Assembly: GCA_030760725.1 (NCBI GenBank)
Contig: JASWHV010000003.1
Span: 58,356,517-58,420,516, forward strand
Origin: Neostapfia colusana
Lineage: Eukaryota; Streptophyta; Magnoliopsida; Poales; Poaceae
DNA length: 64,000 nucleotides
Reading direction: 5' to 3'
The notes below the pieces were generated by a model, which was not told the DNA's origin, made no database searches, and saw nothing but the letters and a program-made list of their open reading frames with translations. Positions 53,452-63,054 of this stretch are shown here, one piece after another (position 1 is the stretch's first letter; each line of letters starts with the position of its first letter). A program made the translations under genes and the position numbers.

Positions 53452-53836
53452 GGAGGATTTTATTTAGATGAATTTGACCAGCAGGAATTTTCAAAGTAGA
53501 ATTACCAACTGAATTGATTTTCATGCCTGAGCCACTAGCCGTGTGGACTCTCTCATGACCATTGTACTTTTCTTTTGTTGACAACTTGTCTAGTTCACCT
53601 GTGATGTGATCCGTGGCTCCCGTATCAATGTACCAATTTGTATCCACACCATAAGACATCATCACATTATTTGCCATCTTCTCTTCGGGTTTAAAATCCC
53701 TGTCAAATCTTTTCCAACATCTTACCACAGTGTGTCCCATCTTGTTGCAAAGCTGACAAATTGGTTTTGAGTCAGAGGCTCCTCGGCCTTGACCTCTTCC
53801 TGTCCAGCCTCGTCCTGCATCTCCACAACCAGAACG
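53452..53836 (-). pseudogene. zinc knuckle and protease of copia-1
   Basis: CCHC knuckle ICQLCNKMGHTVVRCW near 53720-53770, then the protease with WYIDTGATDHITGE as active site and ILHVPTTTKKS at the end. A frameshift near 53440 separates it from the integrase frame and another near 53830 from gag. Confidence 0.88.
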
Positions 53837-54554
53837 TCCTCATCTGCCACGATATCCTCCTCCACGGGTTGCAGCATACACATTGTACTGGTGCTGAGCA
53901 GGAGTTTGCCTCTCGAGCCTAGCTTCTGTAGCAAGAAGTTGTGCAAATAAATCTGAAATAGAAATCGGATCCGTTCTAGTACTTACGTTTTCAATCAGGG
54001 AATTATAATCAGCATCTAGTCCGGCTAAGATGTAAGCAATGATATCATCATCTTCCAATTTCATTCCTGCAGCAGCCATCTCGTCGGCGTATTCCTTCAT
54101 CTTGGCAAAATATGTTGCAACCGACATGTCTCCCTTCTTTGTGCTGGACAACTTAGCACGTAGATGCATAATTCTTGCTCAGAGACTGAGAGGTAAAACT
54201 CTCTTGGATTGATTTCCATACCTCAGCTGATGAAGAATACATGGCCACTTGAACGAGTACTTCTTTGGACAGCGTGGAATTGAGGTAGCTTAGTAACTGT
54301 TGATCTTGAATCAACCGTGCTTGATATTATGGGTTCGGCAGTCTTTCTTTTGTCCCGTCGACACGTTCTACATCTATCTCCTCTTCAGGTTTGATCCTTG
54401 TTCCATCTAGGAACCCAAACAGCTGAGCGCCACATACCGCAGGAATCACCTGCGCCTTCCACAAGAGAAAGTTCTCTATTGTAACCTTTTCAACATGATG
54501 ATTGAGGGAGTTGAATCCTGAAGAACTCGACGCCGAACTCATCGACGCACTCAT
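53837..54554 (-). pseudogene. gag of copia-1
   Basis: Start ATG 54552-54554 (MSASMSSASSSSGFNSL), 24 bp from the primer site. It shows the UBN2-type gag features: NFLLWKAQVIPAV near the start, a stop at 54327-54329, a frameshift near 54175, then LRAKLSSTKKGDMSVATYFAKM and DDIIAYILAGLDADYNSLI, ending in a Gly/Arg-rich stretch. Confidence 0.88.
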
Positions 54555-54577
54555 AATTCTCTCGGTGGAGATTATCT

Positions 54578-54591
54578 GGCTCTGGTTACCA
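54578..54591 (-). other. primer-binding site of copia-1 (Met tRNA variant)
   Basis: Minus strand TGGTAACCAGAGCC, close to the usual TGGTATCAGAGCC but with an altered centre. Adjacent to the 5' LTR at 54592. Confidence 0.8.
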
Positions 54592-54850
54592 TGTTAAAAT
54601 TTGGTTGAACTGCAGTCTTGGCCTTGCCCTGCAGGATACGTGTTGAATAAATAGGCAGAAGTACATAGAGATAGATCCTTGGTTGTTACATGCAGACCTG
54701 CCATCAACCCGGACCATAACCTACTCAAACACGGGATACTCTATCGGTTACAACTCTATTGATTACATGGAAAGCTGATTTATTCCTAAACATATCTGTA
54801 ACTATCTAAATATATCTCTAAGTGTCCATATATGTCACGAAACTTGTTTC
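54592..54850 (-). repeat. 5' LTR of copia-1, cut 7-8 bp short by copia-2
   Basis: TGTTAAAATTTGG at 54592, collinear with 29487-29752, but ends at CTTGTTTC. The final TTCCAACA is missing here and should lie beyond copia-2. GTTTC (54846-54850) is the candidate copia-2 target duplication. Confidence 0.9.
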
Positions 54851-57547
54851 TGTAGGATCAAAGTACACGTGTAAAGCTACCAGAGGGGGGGTGAATGGTA
54901 GATAAAAACTTTTCAGCGGAAGCAACTAAACACCCCTCAGCAGAAAACCGATCTGTTAAAGAAACCGTGTGTGTGACTAATCTAAACGTGTTCAACAGTG
55001 ACAAAACTAGTATATATTGTAGAGAATCAAGTCACGAAGACGTCACAACAAGAATCAAAAAATCCGTTGAGAGAAACTCAAGTTACGATCGAAAGACCGA
55101 ACAAAGGTCAATCTGTCCTACGCGAGAAAAACAGTTCTGGAATACTGCAAAGAAACTCGTGTAGATCAGAAACCACAAATTAAATGACCGTGAAATTTTC
55201 ACAGATTATAGATAATCAAGTTTTGAATACAACCCAATAAGAATCACATCAATTGGATCTGTAAAAACTCGAGTTATGACAAAACCACCTAAGCAAGGTA
55301 GTGCTGAACAGAAACTCGATGAGAAAAACTTGTCTGAAACAAGTCAGACGAACAAGGCATAAAAATTCCTTTAGAATACGAATTTTGTTTATCAAAACAC
55401 AAGAGCAACAACCCCAAAGTCGTGCGCTACACGAGCCTTGGGCTCCCTTGCTTATATAACCAACTCTATGGCCAATCCAATTCAAACTAGGACTCCTACT
55501 CCTACTTGGATTCAAACTGTAACTTTCCAATACTGCTCAAGACTCTTCTATACGCAGATAGATGCAATCTTAAGACTTCCAAACACCTTAGGAACGTTCC
55601 AAACATTCCTAAAACAATTCTACTTCATGTCCAACACGAAATCCTATCATAACCAACTCAAAACTTTCCATATTTGAGTCAAACATGACTCAGCCGCAGC
55701 CTGAGTCCATAACCTAGTCGGTTGGACCTTTCCGACCAATTCTTTATGTCCACATCTCTTCATAACGCCTTGGAACCATGCAGCCACGTCTATGCACTCC
55801 TTGCACACGTGCAAACATCTTCCAACGACGTCCAAGATACCATATGCATTGTTCTTGATTCAAATATACTGCACAACCTCCCGATCAACTCAACCACAAT
55901 TCCTCCCGAACTTGGTTACTGAACCTCATCTTCTCCCTAAGACTAGTTTAATGGATCCCGTCACCAGCCATGTCTTGAACTCAAGCAACACCTACACATG
56001 AATAAACAACCAATACTTCCGAGCACAAGTCCTCGACTTGACTCTCGTTAGTTCCGAAACTACAACATCTTACGTGAGCACCTCACATAAGCATGTTGTA
56101 AACCATAGCAAAATGATATCAGCCATAACCACCAAAACACACCAAAAACTTAGTAAAATAACACTAAGAAAACTTTCCATAAGAGTAAAGCAATTTCGAA
56201 ATATTGCAAGTTAAAAGCAGAACCATTGCAATCAAGCTCCGAACCTTACCAAATCTAACCGGACCTTGAACCGGAGCTTACCAATGCTAGTCGGACCTAG
56301 CGCCGGAGCTTACTAAAGCTTAGTCGGACCTAGCACGGAACTTACCAAAGCTAGTCGGACCTAGCACCGGAGCTAGCAAAAACAAGTCGTACCTAACCAA
56401 AATAAGTCAAACCTAGACAAAGCAAGTCGGACCTTACGTTGGACCTATCGTCGGACCTTGCAGGAGCTCGGACCTAGAGTCGGACCTTGTTAAAAAGGTG
56501 TTTTGGTTGTATTTAAAACTTTTATCGTCAAAGCCAATGTATTTAGCACACATAGGACTCACAATCTCCCCCTTGATGAATGCATTGGCAACACCACTTA
56601 AAATCCGAACATTGGCTTATTCACATGAAAAGTTTTGAAAACAATTTCTCCCCCTTTGTAAATCAGAAATAAAATGAGAAGAAAAACAAAAAATACCAAA
56701 AATTCTCCCCTGAGAAGAATCGTGCCAAAACACTTGTGAATGTGTGCAATGTGTGATTAATTTCTCCCCCTTTGACAATGTACTCAGCAAGGTACAAAAG
56801 AGAAATTTTAATTTGTTATGAGCACATTATAACATATACATATAAAACAAAGCTCATCCAAATCATACTATCAAGTAACTTACACTATCACATCAATGAG
56901 ATACATAAAGTAGTGTAAGCCATGCTAGAGATCAAGTGTAATTTTCAATTTAAGCAAGTCATGATCTCACAAACTTAACTATTTCAAGACCTGAAAGCAC
57001 GACACTTGTTGCTGCATTTTATTTATCATTTAAAGCACAAATTTTGATCTTATGACATTTTCAAGAGATTATATGCAGCATCAGCCTTATTCTAACCAAC
57101 CAAGCCAAGCCTATGTCATTTGACAGTCAGAAGCTTAAGGACATGGTTTTAGTCATATACAACTCTTTTCAAGTTCATATCTAAGTGCAATGATAAGCCA
57201 TCTCAAAAGAAGAAGTGCGATGCATGCATATTCTCTTGATCTTTTCTCATTTTTTATTTGAACATAAAAACTCAACATGTGAGTTGATTACTTGATTAAT
57301 TCTTTATGATTAAAAGCACTTGTGAGCATGCAACAAGTTCAAAACAGCAAGAAAGTTCGACCATGACCAGATTTAGTGTAAGTAATTATTCCAATTACTA
57401 GACATGGTAAAAACTACAAAATGTATAACACGAGTAATGTAGTAAGAACTTTCAGCATGAAAAAGGAATCACAAAGTCATATATGCATGAAATACTATGC
57501 TCATATTATTTTAATTTCAGATTCACACATAGACTTCTCAAGTTTCA
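54851..57547 (-). repeat. 3' LTR of copia-2 (about 2697 bp)
   Basis: TGTAGGATC at 54851 to AGTTTCA at 57547. The first 950 bases match the 5' LTR at 63055-64000, with roughly 5% visible differences. The inner end was chosen as the CA before the polypurine tract and could be off by a few bases. No gene inside. Confidence 0.88.
56230..56500. repeat. degenerate tandem array AGTCGGACCTAGC in the copia-2 LTR
   Basis: About nine units of roughly 36 bp built on CTAGTCGGACCTAGCACCGG and AGCTTACCAAAG, decaying to the right. Cores TCGGACC and CCGGAGC alternate. The CGGAC core recalls the CGGACATGTCCG array of the solo LTR at 26405-26870. Confidence 0.85.
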
Positions 57548-57566
57548 AAATTCTCCCTCAATTTAA
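57548..57566 (-). other. polypurine tract of copia-2
   Basis: Minus strand TTGAGGGAGAATTT directly before the 3' LTR. It overlaps the pol stop at 57558-57560. Confidence 0.75.
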
Positions 57567-58300
57567 GCCATGCGGATGCATAACCGCTATTTCACTACGA
57601 ATGTAACAAAAACGAGTGAAATCCAAAGGTTTTGTAAAAATGTCAGCCAATTGTTGTTCGGTATCTACATGGTGAAGCACAATGTTCCCTTTTTCGACAT
57701 TATCACGGAGAAAGTGATACCTAATGTCAATGTGCTTTGTTCTCGAATGTTGCACGGGGTTTTTAGCAATGCAAATGGCACTAGTGTTATCACAAAACAG
57801 TGGAACACTATCTAGATCAACCCCATAGTCCTTAAGTGTTTGAACAATCCAAAGAATTTGTGAGCAAGCACTAGTAGCAGCAACATATTCAGATTCGGTT
57901 GTGGATTGTGCAACTGAACTTTGTTTTCTAGAGGACCAAGCAACAAGTGAATTACCAAGAAAATGACAAGCACCAGAAGTACTTTTCCTATCAATCCTAC
58001 AACCCCCAAAATCAGCATCGGAAAAAGCTTTCAAAGTAACAGTTGAGGAAGAAGGAAGAAAATGCCAAATTCTTGAGTTCCACGTAAGTACCTAAGAATC
58101 CTTTTGACGGTTTGACGTTGAATTGTATGTCCGGTCTTGATGCTGTGAGATACAAAAGTGATCCGATCATGCTTCTATATTCTTTTTGATCAACGGGATC
58201 ACAATCTTCATCAAGTTCAAGTGTTGTTGCTGTTCCCATTGGTGTCCGAAGAGGCTTGCTTTTGTCCATGTTGAAGCGCCTTAGGAGATCTTTTGTATAC
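57558..58300 (-). pseudogene. RNase H and connection region of copia-2
   Basis: The connection part has YTKDLLRRFNMDKSKPLRTPM and YRSMIGSLLYLTASRPDIQF. A frameshift near 58030 leads to the RNase H core FSDADFGGCRIDRKSTSG, SSRKQSSVAQSTTESEYVA, FCDNTSAICIAKNPVQHSRT and QLADIFTKPL. Catalytic Asp and Glu are visible. The end stop lies beside the polypurine tract. Confidence 0.88.
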
Positions 58301-58994
58301 TTTGTTTGATGCACAAGGTACCCTCCTTGGTTTGCTTGATTTGCAGCCCCAAAAAGTACGTGAGTTCTCCCATCATACTCATCTCAAATTCTGAACTCAT
58401 CATAGCTGAAAACTTGGACACAAGATCATGAGAAGCACAACCAAAGATAATATCATCCACGTACACTTGAACGAGTAATGAGTCATTTCCATGCTTAAGC
58501 ACAAAAAGAGTTTTATCAACTTTGCCCATGGTAAACCCCTTTTCAAGTAAGAATGTTTTTAACATATCATACCATGCTCTAGGGGCTTGTTTGAGACCGT
58601 ACAAGGCTTTGGACAGTTTGTAAACATGATTAGGAAAATTTGGATTTTCAAAACCAGGTGGTTGTTTGACATAAACCTCCTCATCTATGTAGCCATTAAG
58701 AAAAGCACTTTTAACATCCATTTGATATAGATTAAAACCTTTAGATGCATCAAAAGCTAATAAAATTCTTATGGCTTCTAATCTAGCAACAGGAGCAAAA
58801 GTTTCATCAAAATCTAGACCTTCAACTTGTGTGAAACCTTGAGCAACCAACCTAGCCTTATTCCTAACCACAACCCCATCCTCACTTTGTTTATTTTTAA
58901 ACACCCATTTAGTTCCAATTAAAGTGTGACCTTGAGGTGGAGGTACAAGTTTCCAAACATTAATTCTTTCAAAATTTTCTAACTCTTCTTGCAT
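58301..58994 (-). pseudogene. reverse transcriptase of copia-2
   Basis: Open for 237 codons: ELENFERINVWKLVP, TKWVFKNKQSEDGVV, KARLVAQGFTQVEGLDF, FNLYQMDVKSAFLNGYIDEE, PNHVYKLSKALYGLKQAPRAW and the YVDD box (58452-58463), then MMGELTYFLGLQIKQ. A frameshift near 58305 breaks it from the connection region. Confidence 0.92.
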
Positions 58995-60309
58995 GGCAAT
59001 AATCCAAGATTCATTAGTGAGTGCGTGTGATATATCTTAAGCAACAAAAGCAGAATGAGCATGAGAATTGGGGTCGAAAACCTGGATCTTGTAACTCGTT
59101 CATGCAAGCTTCCAATAATTTGTTGTGGAGGATGACTTTTGAGAATCCATAGGGGAGTGGACACTTCACAAGCTTCTTCTTCATGTTCATCACAAATAGA
59201 TGAGCTTGTGACGTGAGGAGGATCTGGACCAACAATGGTGGTCGTCGGTGCTGGCTGTGAATTAGGAGCTGGAACAATGTCATTAGCTGCTGAATTTTCA
59301 GGCAGCAGCACCACTTTTTCCTCTTCTTCAACAAAAATACTCTCCCCCTGCGGATATGGATCCGGACCTGCAATATTTGAACTAGTACCTGGGCTAGCTT
59401 CATCAAAAGAAACCTCACAAGTCTCCACAATTTTGTTAGTATCAAGTAAAAGCACACGGTAGCCTCTAGTATGAGATGGATAACCAAGAAACATGCCATC
59501 AACAGATATAGCTTCAAATTTATCAAGATTACCATGTTTCTTAACAAAGCATTTGCAACCAAAGACCCTAAAGTGTGTGACACTAGGCCTATGTCCAAAC
59601 CTGAGCTCATATGGTGTTTTACCTAGCTTAGCACGCAAGAAAACACGATTTGAGACATAACAAGCGGTTGCAATTGCATCAGCCCAAAATTTCCTAGGAG
59701 TTTGATATTCATCAAGCATAGTCCTAGCTATCTCAACTAAGGTTCTGTTCTTTCTCTCTACAACACCGTTTTGCTGAGGTACATATGGTGAAGAAAATTG
59801 ATGATCTATTGCATTTTCAGCACAAAAGTGATCAAAAGATTGATTTTTAAATTCGGTTCCATTATCACTTCTAATTGCTCTTAAGATCCTAGGTGATCAA
59901 TTGATAATCTAAGAAATAAAGTTCTAAAGTGACTAAAAGCTTCATTCTTAGATGCCATAAAGTAAACCCAAGAGTATCTAGAATAGTCATCAACAATCAC
60001 ACGAACATACCATTTACCTCCGAAGGATTGAACACATGAAGGTCCTACGGTGTCAAGGTGTAAAAGTTGACCCGGTTCAGTTGTCATGGTCATTATGAGA
60101 GGAGCATGTGAACCTGCAACCATCTTAGCATGTCTACAAGAAGAGCACACAATTTCTTTGTCCCCTTTAAGCTTAGGTAGCCCATGTATGCGATCAAGAG
60201 CACTAACACGTGTGAGATGATCAAAGCCTACGTGACCAAGTCTACGATGCCAAAAATATAAATCTTTGAAATCATTTGCAACTAGACATCTATGCTTAGA
60301 GGAAGACAT
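58979..60309 (-). pseudogene. integrase of copia-2 with linker
   Basis: From the right: FWHRRLGHVGFDHLTRVS and CSSCRHAKM (HHCC), LDTVGPSCVQSFGGKWYVRV (first Asp) and VDDYSRYSWVYFMASK. A frameshift near 59885 crosses the second Asp region and the NGVVERKNR-type block. From 59719 it goes on with RKFWADAIATACYVSNR, GKTPYELRFGHRPSVTHFRVFGCKCFV, then a variable acidic Pro-rich linker. A frameshift near 59045 precedes reverse transcriptase. Confidence 0.88.
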
Positions 60310-60662
60310 ATCAAAACAGCTTTAAAAACTCTTCTAAACCGAGACATGTTAAAGATAAGCTCACTATTTGAACCTACAACTTTGCAGCAGTTTTTATTGA
60401 AAATAATTTCTAGATTATTATCTAGCAATTGTGAAACAGAAAGCAAGTTGTATTTCAAATTTTTGACAAGTGTCACATCCTTCAAAGTGTAGTGATCATT
60501 TACTCTAACCGAACCCTTAGCAATTATAGGAGTTGAAGAATTATCGGCAAAAGTAACATTCTCTACACGTGACACAAAAGAGAGAGAGGAGAACCATTCT
60601 TTGTTACCGGTCATGTGGCGTGAGCAACCTGAATCCACAATCCAAATGTTCTCCTTCCTCAA
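60282..60662 (-). pseudogene. protease and pre-integrase region of copia-2
   Basis: Protease active site WIVDSGCSRHMTGN near 60640, then VTFADNSSTPIIAKGSVRV and VKNLKYNLLSVSQLLDNN, typical of SIRE-type copia. In frame with gag, after TAG at 60672-60674. A frameshift near 60315 leads into the integrase frame. Confidence 0.9.
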
Positions 60663-60671
60663 GCGTGTAAC

Positions 60672-61418
60672 CTACATAGAAGCACAATACGTCGATGACT
60701 CAATACTGGGTTTAGTTAAAAGGCATTTAGGAATCCAGTACTGAGTCACACGACGTCCAGCAGGAATAACATGCGAAAGCTGAGATAAAACAGCAGGTTT
60801 ATGAGTCAAAGTTTGAGATTTTTTGTTCTTAACTACTGACCTATGAGGTGTTACTTGTGTAGCATGAAAATCAGTAGCTCCGGAGGCAAAAACTGAAGCT
60901 CCGGAGGCAAAAACTGAAGCTCCGGAGGTAAACTTTGAATATTTCTGACTCATAACAGCAGGTTGCATGTTCCTGACATTCGGTTTAGTATGTGCAGCAA
61001 ATTTTGCATGAGAGCTATAAGATCTAGCTTGCATTATTTCCTTTTTATGTTGTTTAGCTAGTCTATAACAAAAATCTATGACATGATCATCTCTACCACA
61101 ATAGGTACAATGAAATTTAACTTTGTGTTCATGTCTAGATGAGCATGCAGTATGCTTATTTGAACCCGAATGTGACAACACTCCTGCAGATTTAAAAACC
61201 ACTTCTTTTTGTTTAGGAACTGTTTGAATCAAACCACTTCCTAATGATTTTACAATTTTAGGTGGATGTTCCTTAGCATGAGCATGTGAATCAAAACCTA
61301 AACCAGTTTTATCATTGCAAGACTTGGAAGAATTCAGCAGCAAGTTTAGGTTCTTATTCCCATTACAAAACCGATCTAATGTCCTATGCATGTTATCAAG
61401 TTTATTTGATACATCAAG
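60672..61418 (-). pseudogene. gag-protease linker of copia-2 with a second zinc knuckle
   Basis: Same frame as gag after TGA at 61419-61421. It has a CCHC motif CTYCGRDDHVIDFC (about 61070-61110), a Lys-rich part and a tandem GASVFAS repeat (21 bp units at about 60880-60950). A second knuckle in this position is seen in SIRE-type elements as far as I know. It leads into the protease. Confidence 0.8.
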
Positions 61419-62993
61419 TCAATTTTCACATGAAGTTTTTCCTTTTAATTTGCAATTGGAACAATATTTAACTTCATGAGAACGTAAAGCATTGTTCAAT
61501 ATAGAAATTTCTTTCATAGCATCTTGTAGTTTCTTATCAAGATCATCGCAAGTAGAACAATACAAATCAATTGTAGAACAACAAGAATCTTTCAAGTTTT
61601 TTTCATTAAGTGCAGCAAGCTTTTTGTTCTTTTCGATTTCAAGTTCAAGTTTATCAAGTGTGGAGGTGTGTGCACTTCTTAGAGAGGACAATTGTTCATA
61701 TATTAAATCACATGAGAAACAAGAATCATCACTAGGAATCAAGGATTTTAAACGATTAATTTCAGATTCTAGTGACTCAATTTTAACAGCATTGTCCCTA
61801 AGCTTTTTGTCCTTTTTCTTAACAATAATAGTGGCACGAGAAATAGCATCACACATTTCTTCGCAAGTTGGACATACCTCTTCGTTGTCACTGTTGTGTT
61901 CTGCATCCTCCATACTTGATTTTGATTTGCCCGCCATGAAGCACAAGTTTGCCAGATCATCTTCATCTTCATCACTTCCAATGTCTACATCACTCGAGCC
62001 AAGTTCTTGAAGTGCGGTGATGAAACTGTTTATCAGTTTGCGTCCTGTAAAACCCTTCTTTTTCTTGTTGGTGTTGCCAAAATAGGACTTGACTTTATTC
62101 TGCTTTTTATCACGGTTAGAAGGACCTGAAAGGTTAGGGCAATCTGTATGAAAGTGTCCTGTCTTACCACATTCAAAGCATCGTTGAGGTCTGGAGCTTC
62201 CTCTCCTTCTAGTTCTCACATTTTGCAATGCTTTTGAGAACCTAGTAGAAAAAAGTACTAGCTCCTCCTCTGGAAACTCCTCAATCTGTTCCAGGGTTAG
62301 TGAAGACAGTAAAGCAAGTGTATTGCTAGATGATTGGCCGGAGCTAGGCATATCACGTTGTGAGATAGATGCAATAGTCTTATTTGGGTTCTTACGTGAT
62401 ATAATGTCAATTTCATGAGTTTTTAGCTTAGAATAAAGCACATCTAATGTAAGAGTACTCATGATAGTGGATTCACGTATGGATGTTACTTTCATCTCCC
62501 AAATTGACATGTCTAATGCACTTAGTAATAGCCTAGCATTTTTAGCATCTGAAAAATTAACATTGACGCTACGCAAGTTGTTGAGAATTTTATTAAAGCG
62601 AGCAAAGAGGTCATCAATGGACTCACCAGGTTGCATCTCAAAGTGCATGTATTCTTTCTTGAACATATCTTGTCTTACCTCCTTGATCGTGTTGGATCCT
62701 TCGTGGTAGTCACAAAGTGCTCTCCACACATCGTACGCCGATTGGAGGTGTGCAACACGGTCGAAGTCGCTCTGAGTTAGTCCTTGTATGATCAAGTTCC
62801 GAGCCTTGTTGTTGTTGTCGACATCTCTCATGTTTGTAGCCGTGACTTGATCGTTTGAAGGCACATCGTAAGACTTGTACACCTTTTCCCATATTGCAAA
62901 GTCTTGCGCCTGGATGAAAGCTTCCATGCGTGCCTTCCAAACCTGAAAATCAATACCACTAAACACACTAGGTTTGGCGGAGTATTTCTCCAT
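61419..62993 (-). CDS. gag of copia-2, 524 codons, open
   Basis: Start ATG 62991-62993, 47 bp from the primer site. UBN2-type gag (FSGIDFQVWKARMEAFIQ; ARNLIIQGLTQSDFDRV; AYDVWRALCDYHEGSN; MHFEMQPGESIDDLFARF). CCHC knuckle CFECGKTGHFHTDC at residues 272-285, a basic KKQNKVKSYFGNTNKKKKG stretch, an acidic segment (DIGSDEDEDD), and a long coiled-coil tail with CXXC pairs (CPTCEEMC, CSTCDDL, CSNCKLKG). Uninterrupted to TGA 61419-61421, after which the same frame goes on, so that stop may be a decay event inside a longer polyprotein. Confidence 0.9.
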   Translation of the reverse strand: MEKYSAKPSVFSGIDFQVWKARMEAFIQAQDFAIWEKVYKSYDVPSNDQVTATNMRDVDNNNKARNLIIQGLTQSDFDRVAHLQSAYDVWRALCDYHEGSNTIKEVRQDMFKKEYMHFEMQPGESIDDLFARFNKILNNLRSVNVNFSDAKNARLLLSALDMSIWEMKVTSIRESTIMSTLTLDVLYSKLKTHEIDIISRKNPNKTIASISQRDMPSSGQSSSNTLALLSSLTLEQIEEFPEEELVLFSTRFSKALQNVRTRRRGSSRPQRCFECGKTGHFHTDCPNLSGPSNRDKKQNKVKSYFGNTNKKKKGFTGRKLINSFITALQELGSSDVDIGSDEDEDDLANLCFMAGKSKSSMEDAEHNSDNEEVCPTCEEMCDAISRATIIVKKKDKKLRDNAVKIESLESEINRLKSLIPSDDSCFSCDLIYEQLSSLRSAHTSTLDKLELEIEKNKKLAALNEKNLKDSCCSTIDLYCSTCDDLDKKLQDAMKEISILNNALRSHEVKYCSNCKLKGKTSCEN

Positions 62994-63039
62994 GATGATT
63001 AGTCAAAACACGTGCAAATCATAAAGATTAGAGCAAACT

Positions 63040-63052
63040 GGCTCTGATACCA
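63040..63052 (-). other. primer-binding site of copia-2 (initiator Met tRNA type)
   Basis: Minus strand TGGTATCAGAGCC, two bases from the LTR edge at 63055. Confidence 0.93.
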
Positions 63053-63054
63053 AT

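Larger units (their letters stand above)
29487..54850 (-). mobile_element. Ty1/copia retrotransposon (copia-1) with short LTRs, split by gypsy-3
   Basis: Minus-strand element: right LTR 54592-54850 (5'), left LTR 29487-29752 (3'), Met-type primer site variant, gag with CCHC knuckle, protease, integrase, then reverse transcriptase and RNase H. Integrase before reverse transcriptase defines Ty1/copia. Gypsy-3 (31067-51515) splits the reverse transcriptase, and the two halves join in frame at YGI/DYEDTF when one CAATT is removed. The left flank CGCAC (29482-29486) is the candidate target duplication; the right one lies beyond copia-2. The last 7-8 bases of the 5' LTR are displaced by copia-2. 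Confidence 0.93.

Noticed and set aside
57000..57560. env-like third ORF downstream of copia-2 pol, as in some SIRE elements
   Set aside because: Pol ends at the polypurine tract and the LTR begins at once; there is no room for another ORF.
61492..62010. Ser-rich plus-strand ORF of 172 codons
   Set aside because: Antisense of the copia-2 gag coiled-coil region.
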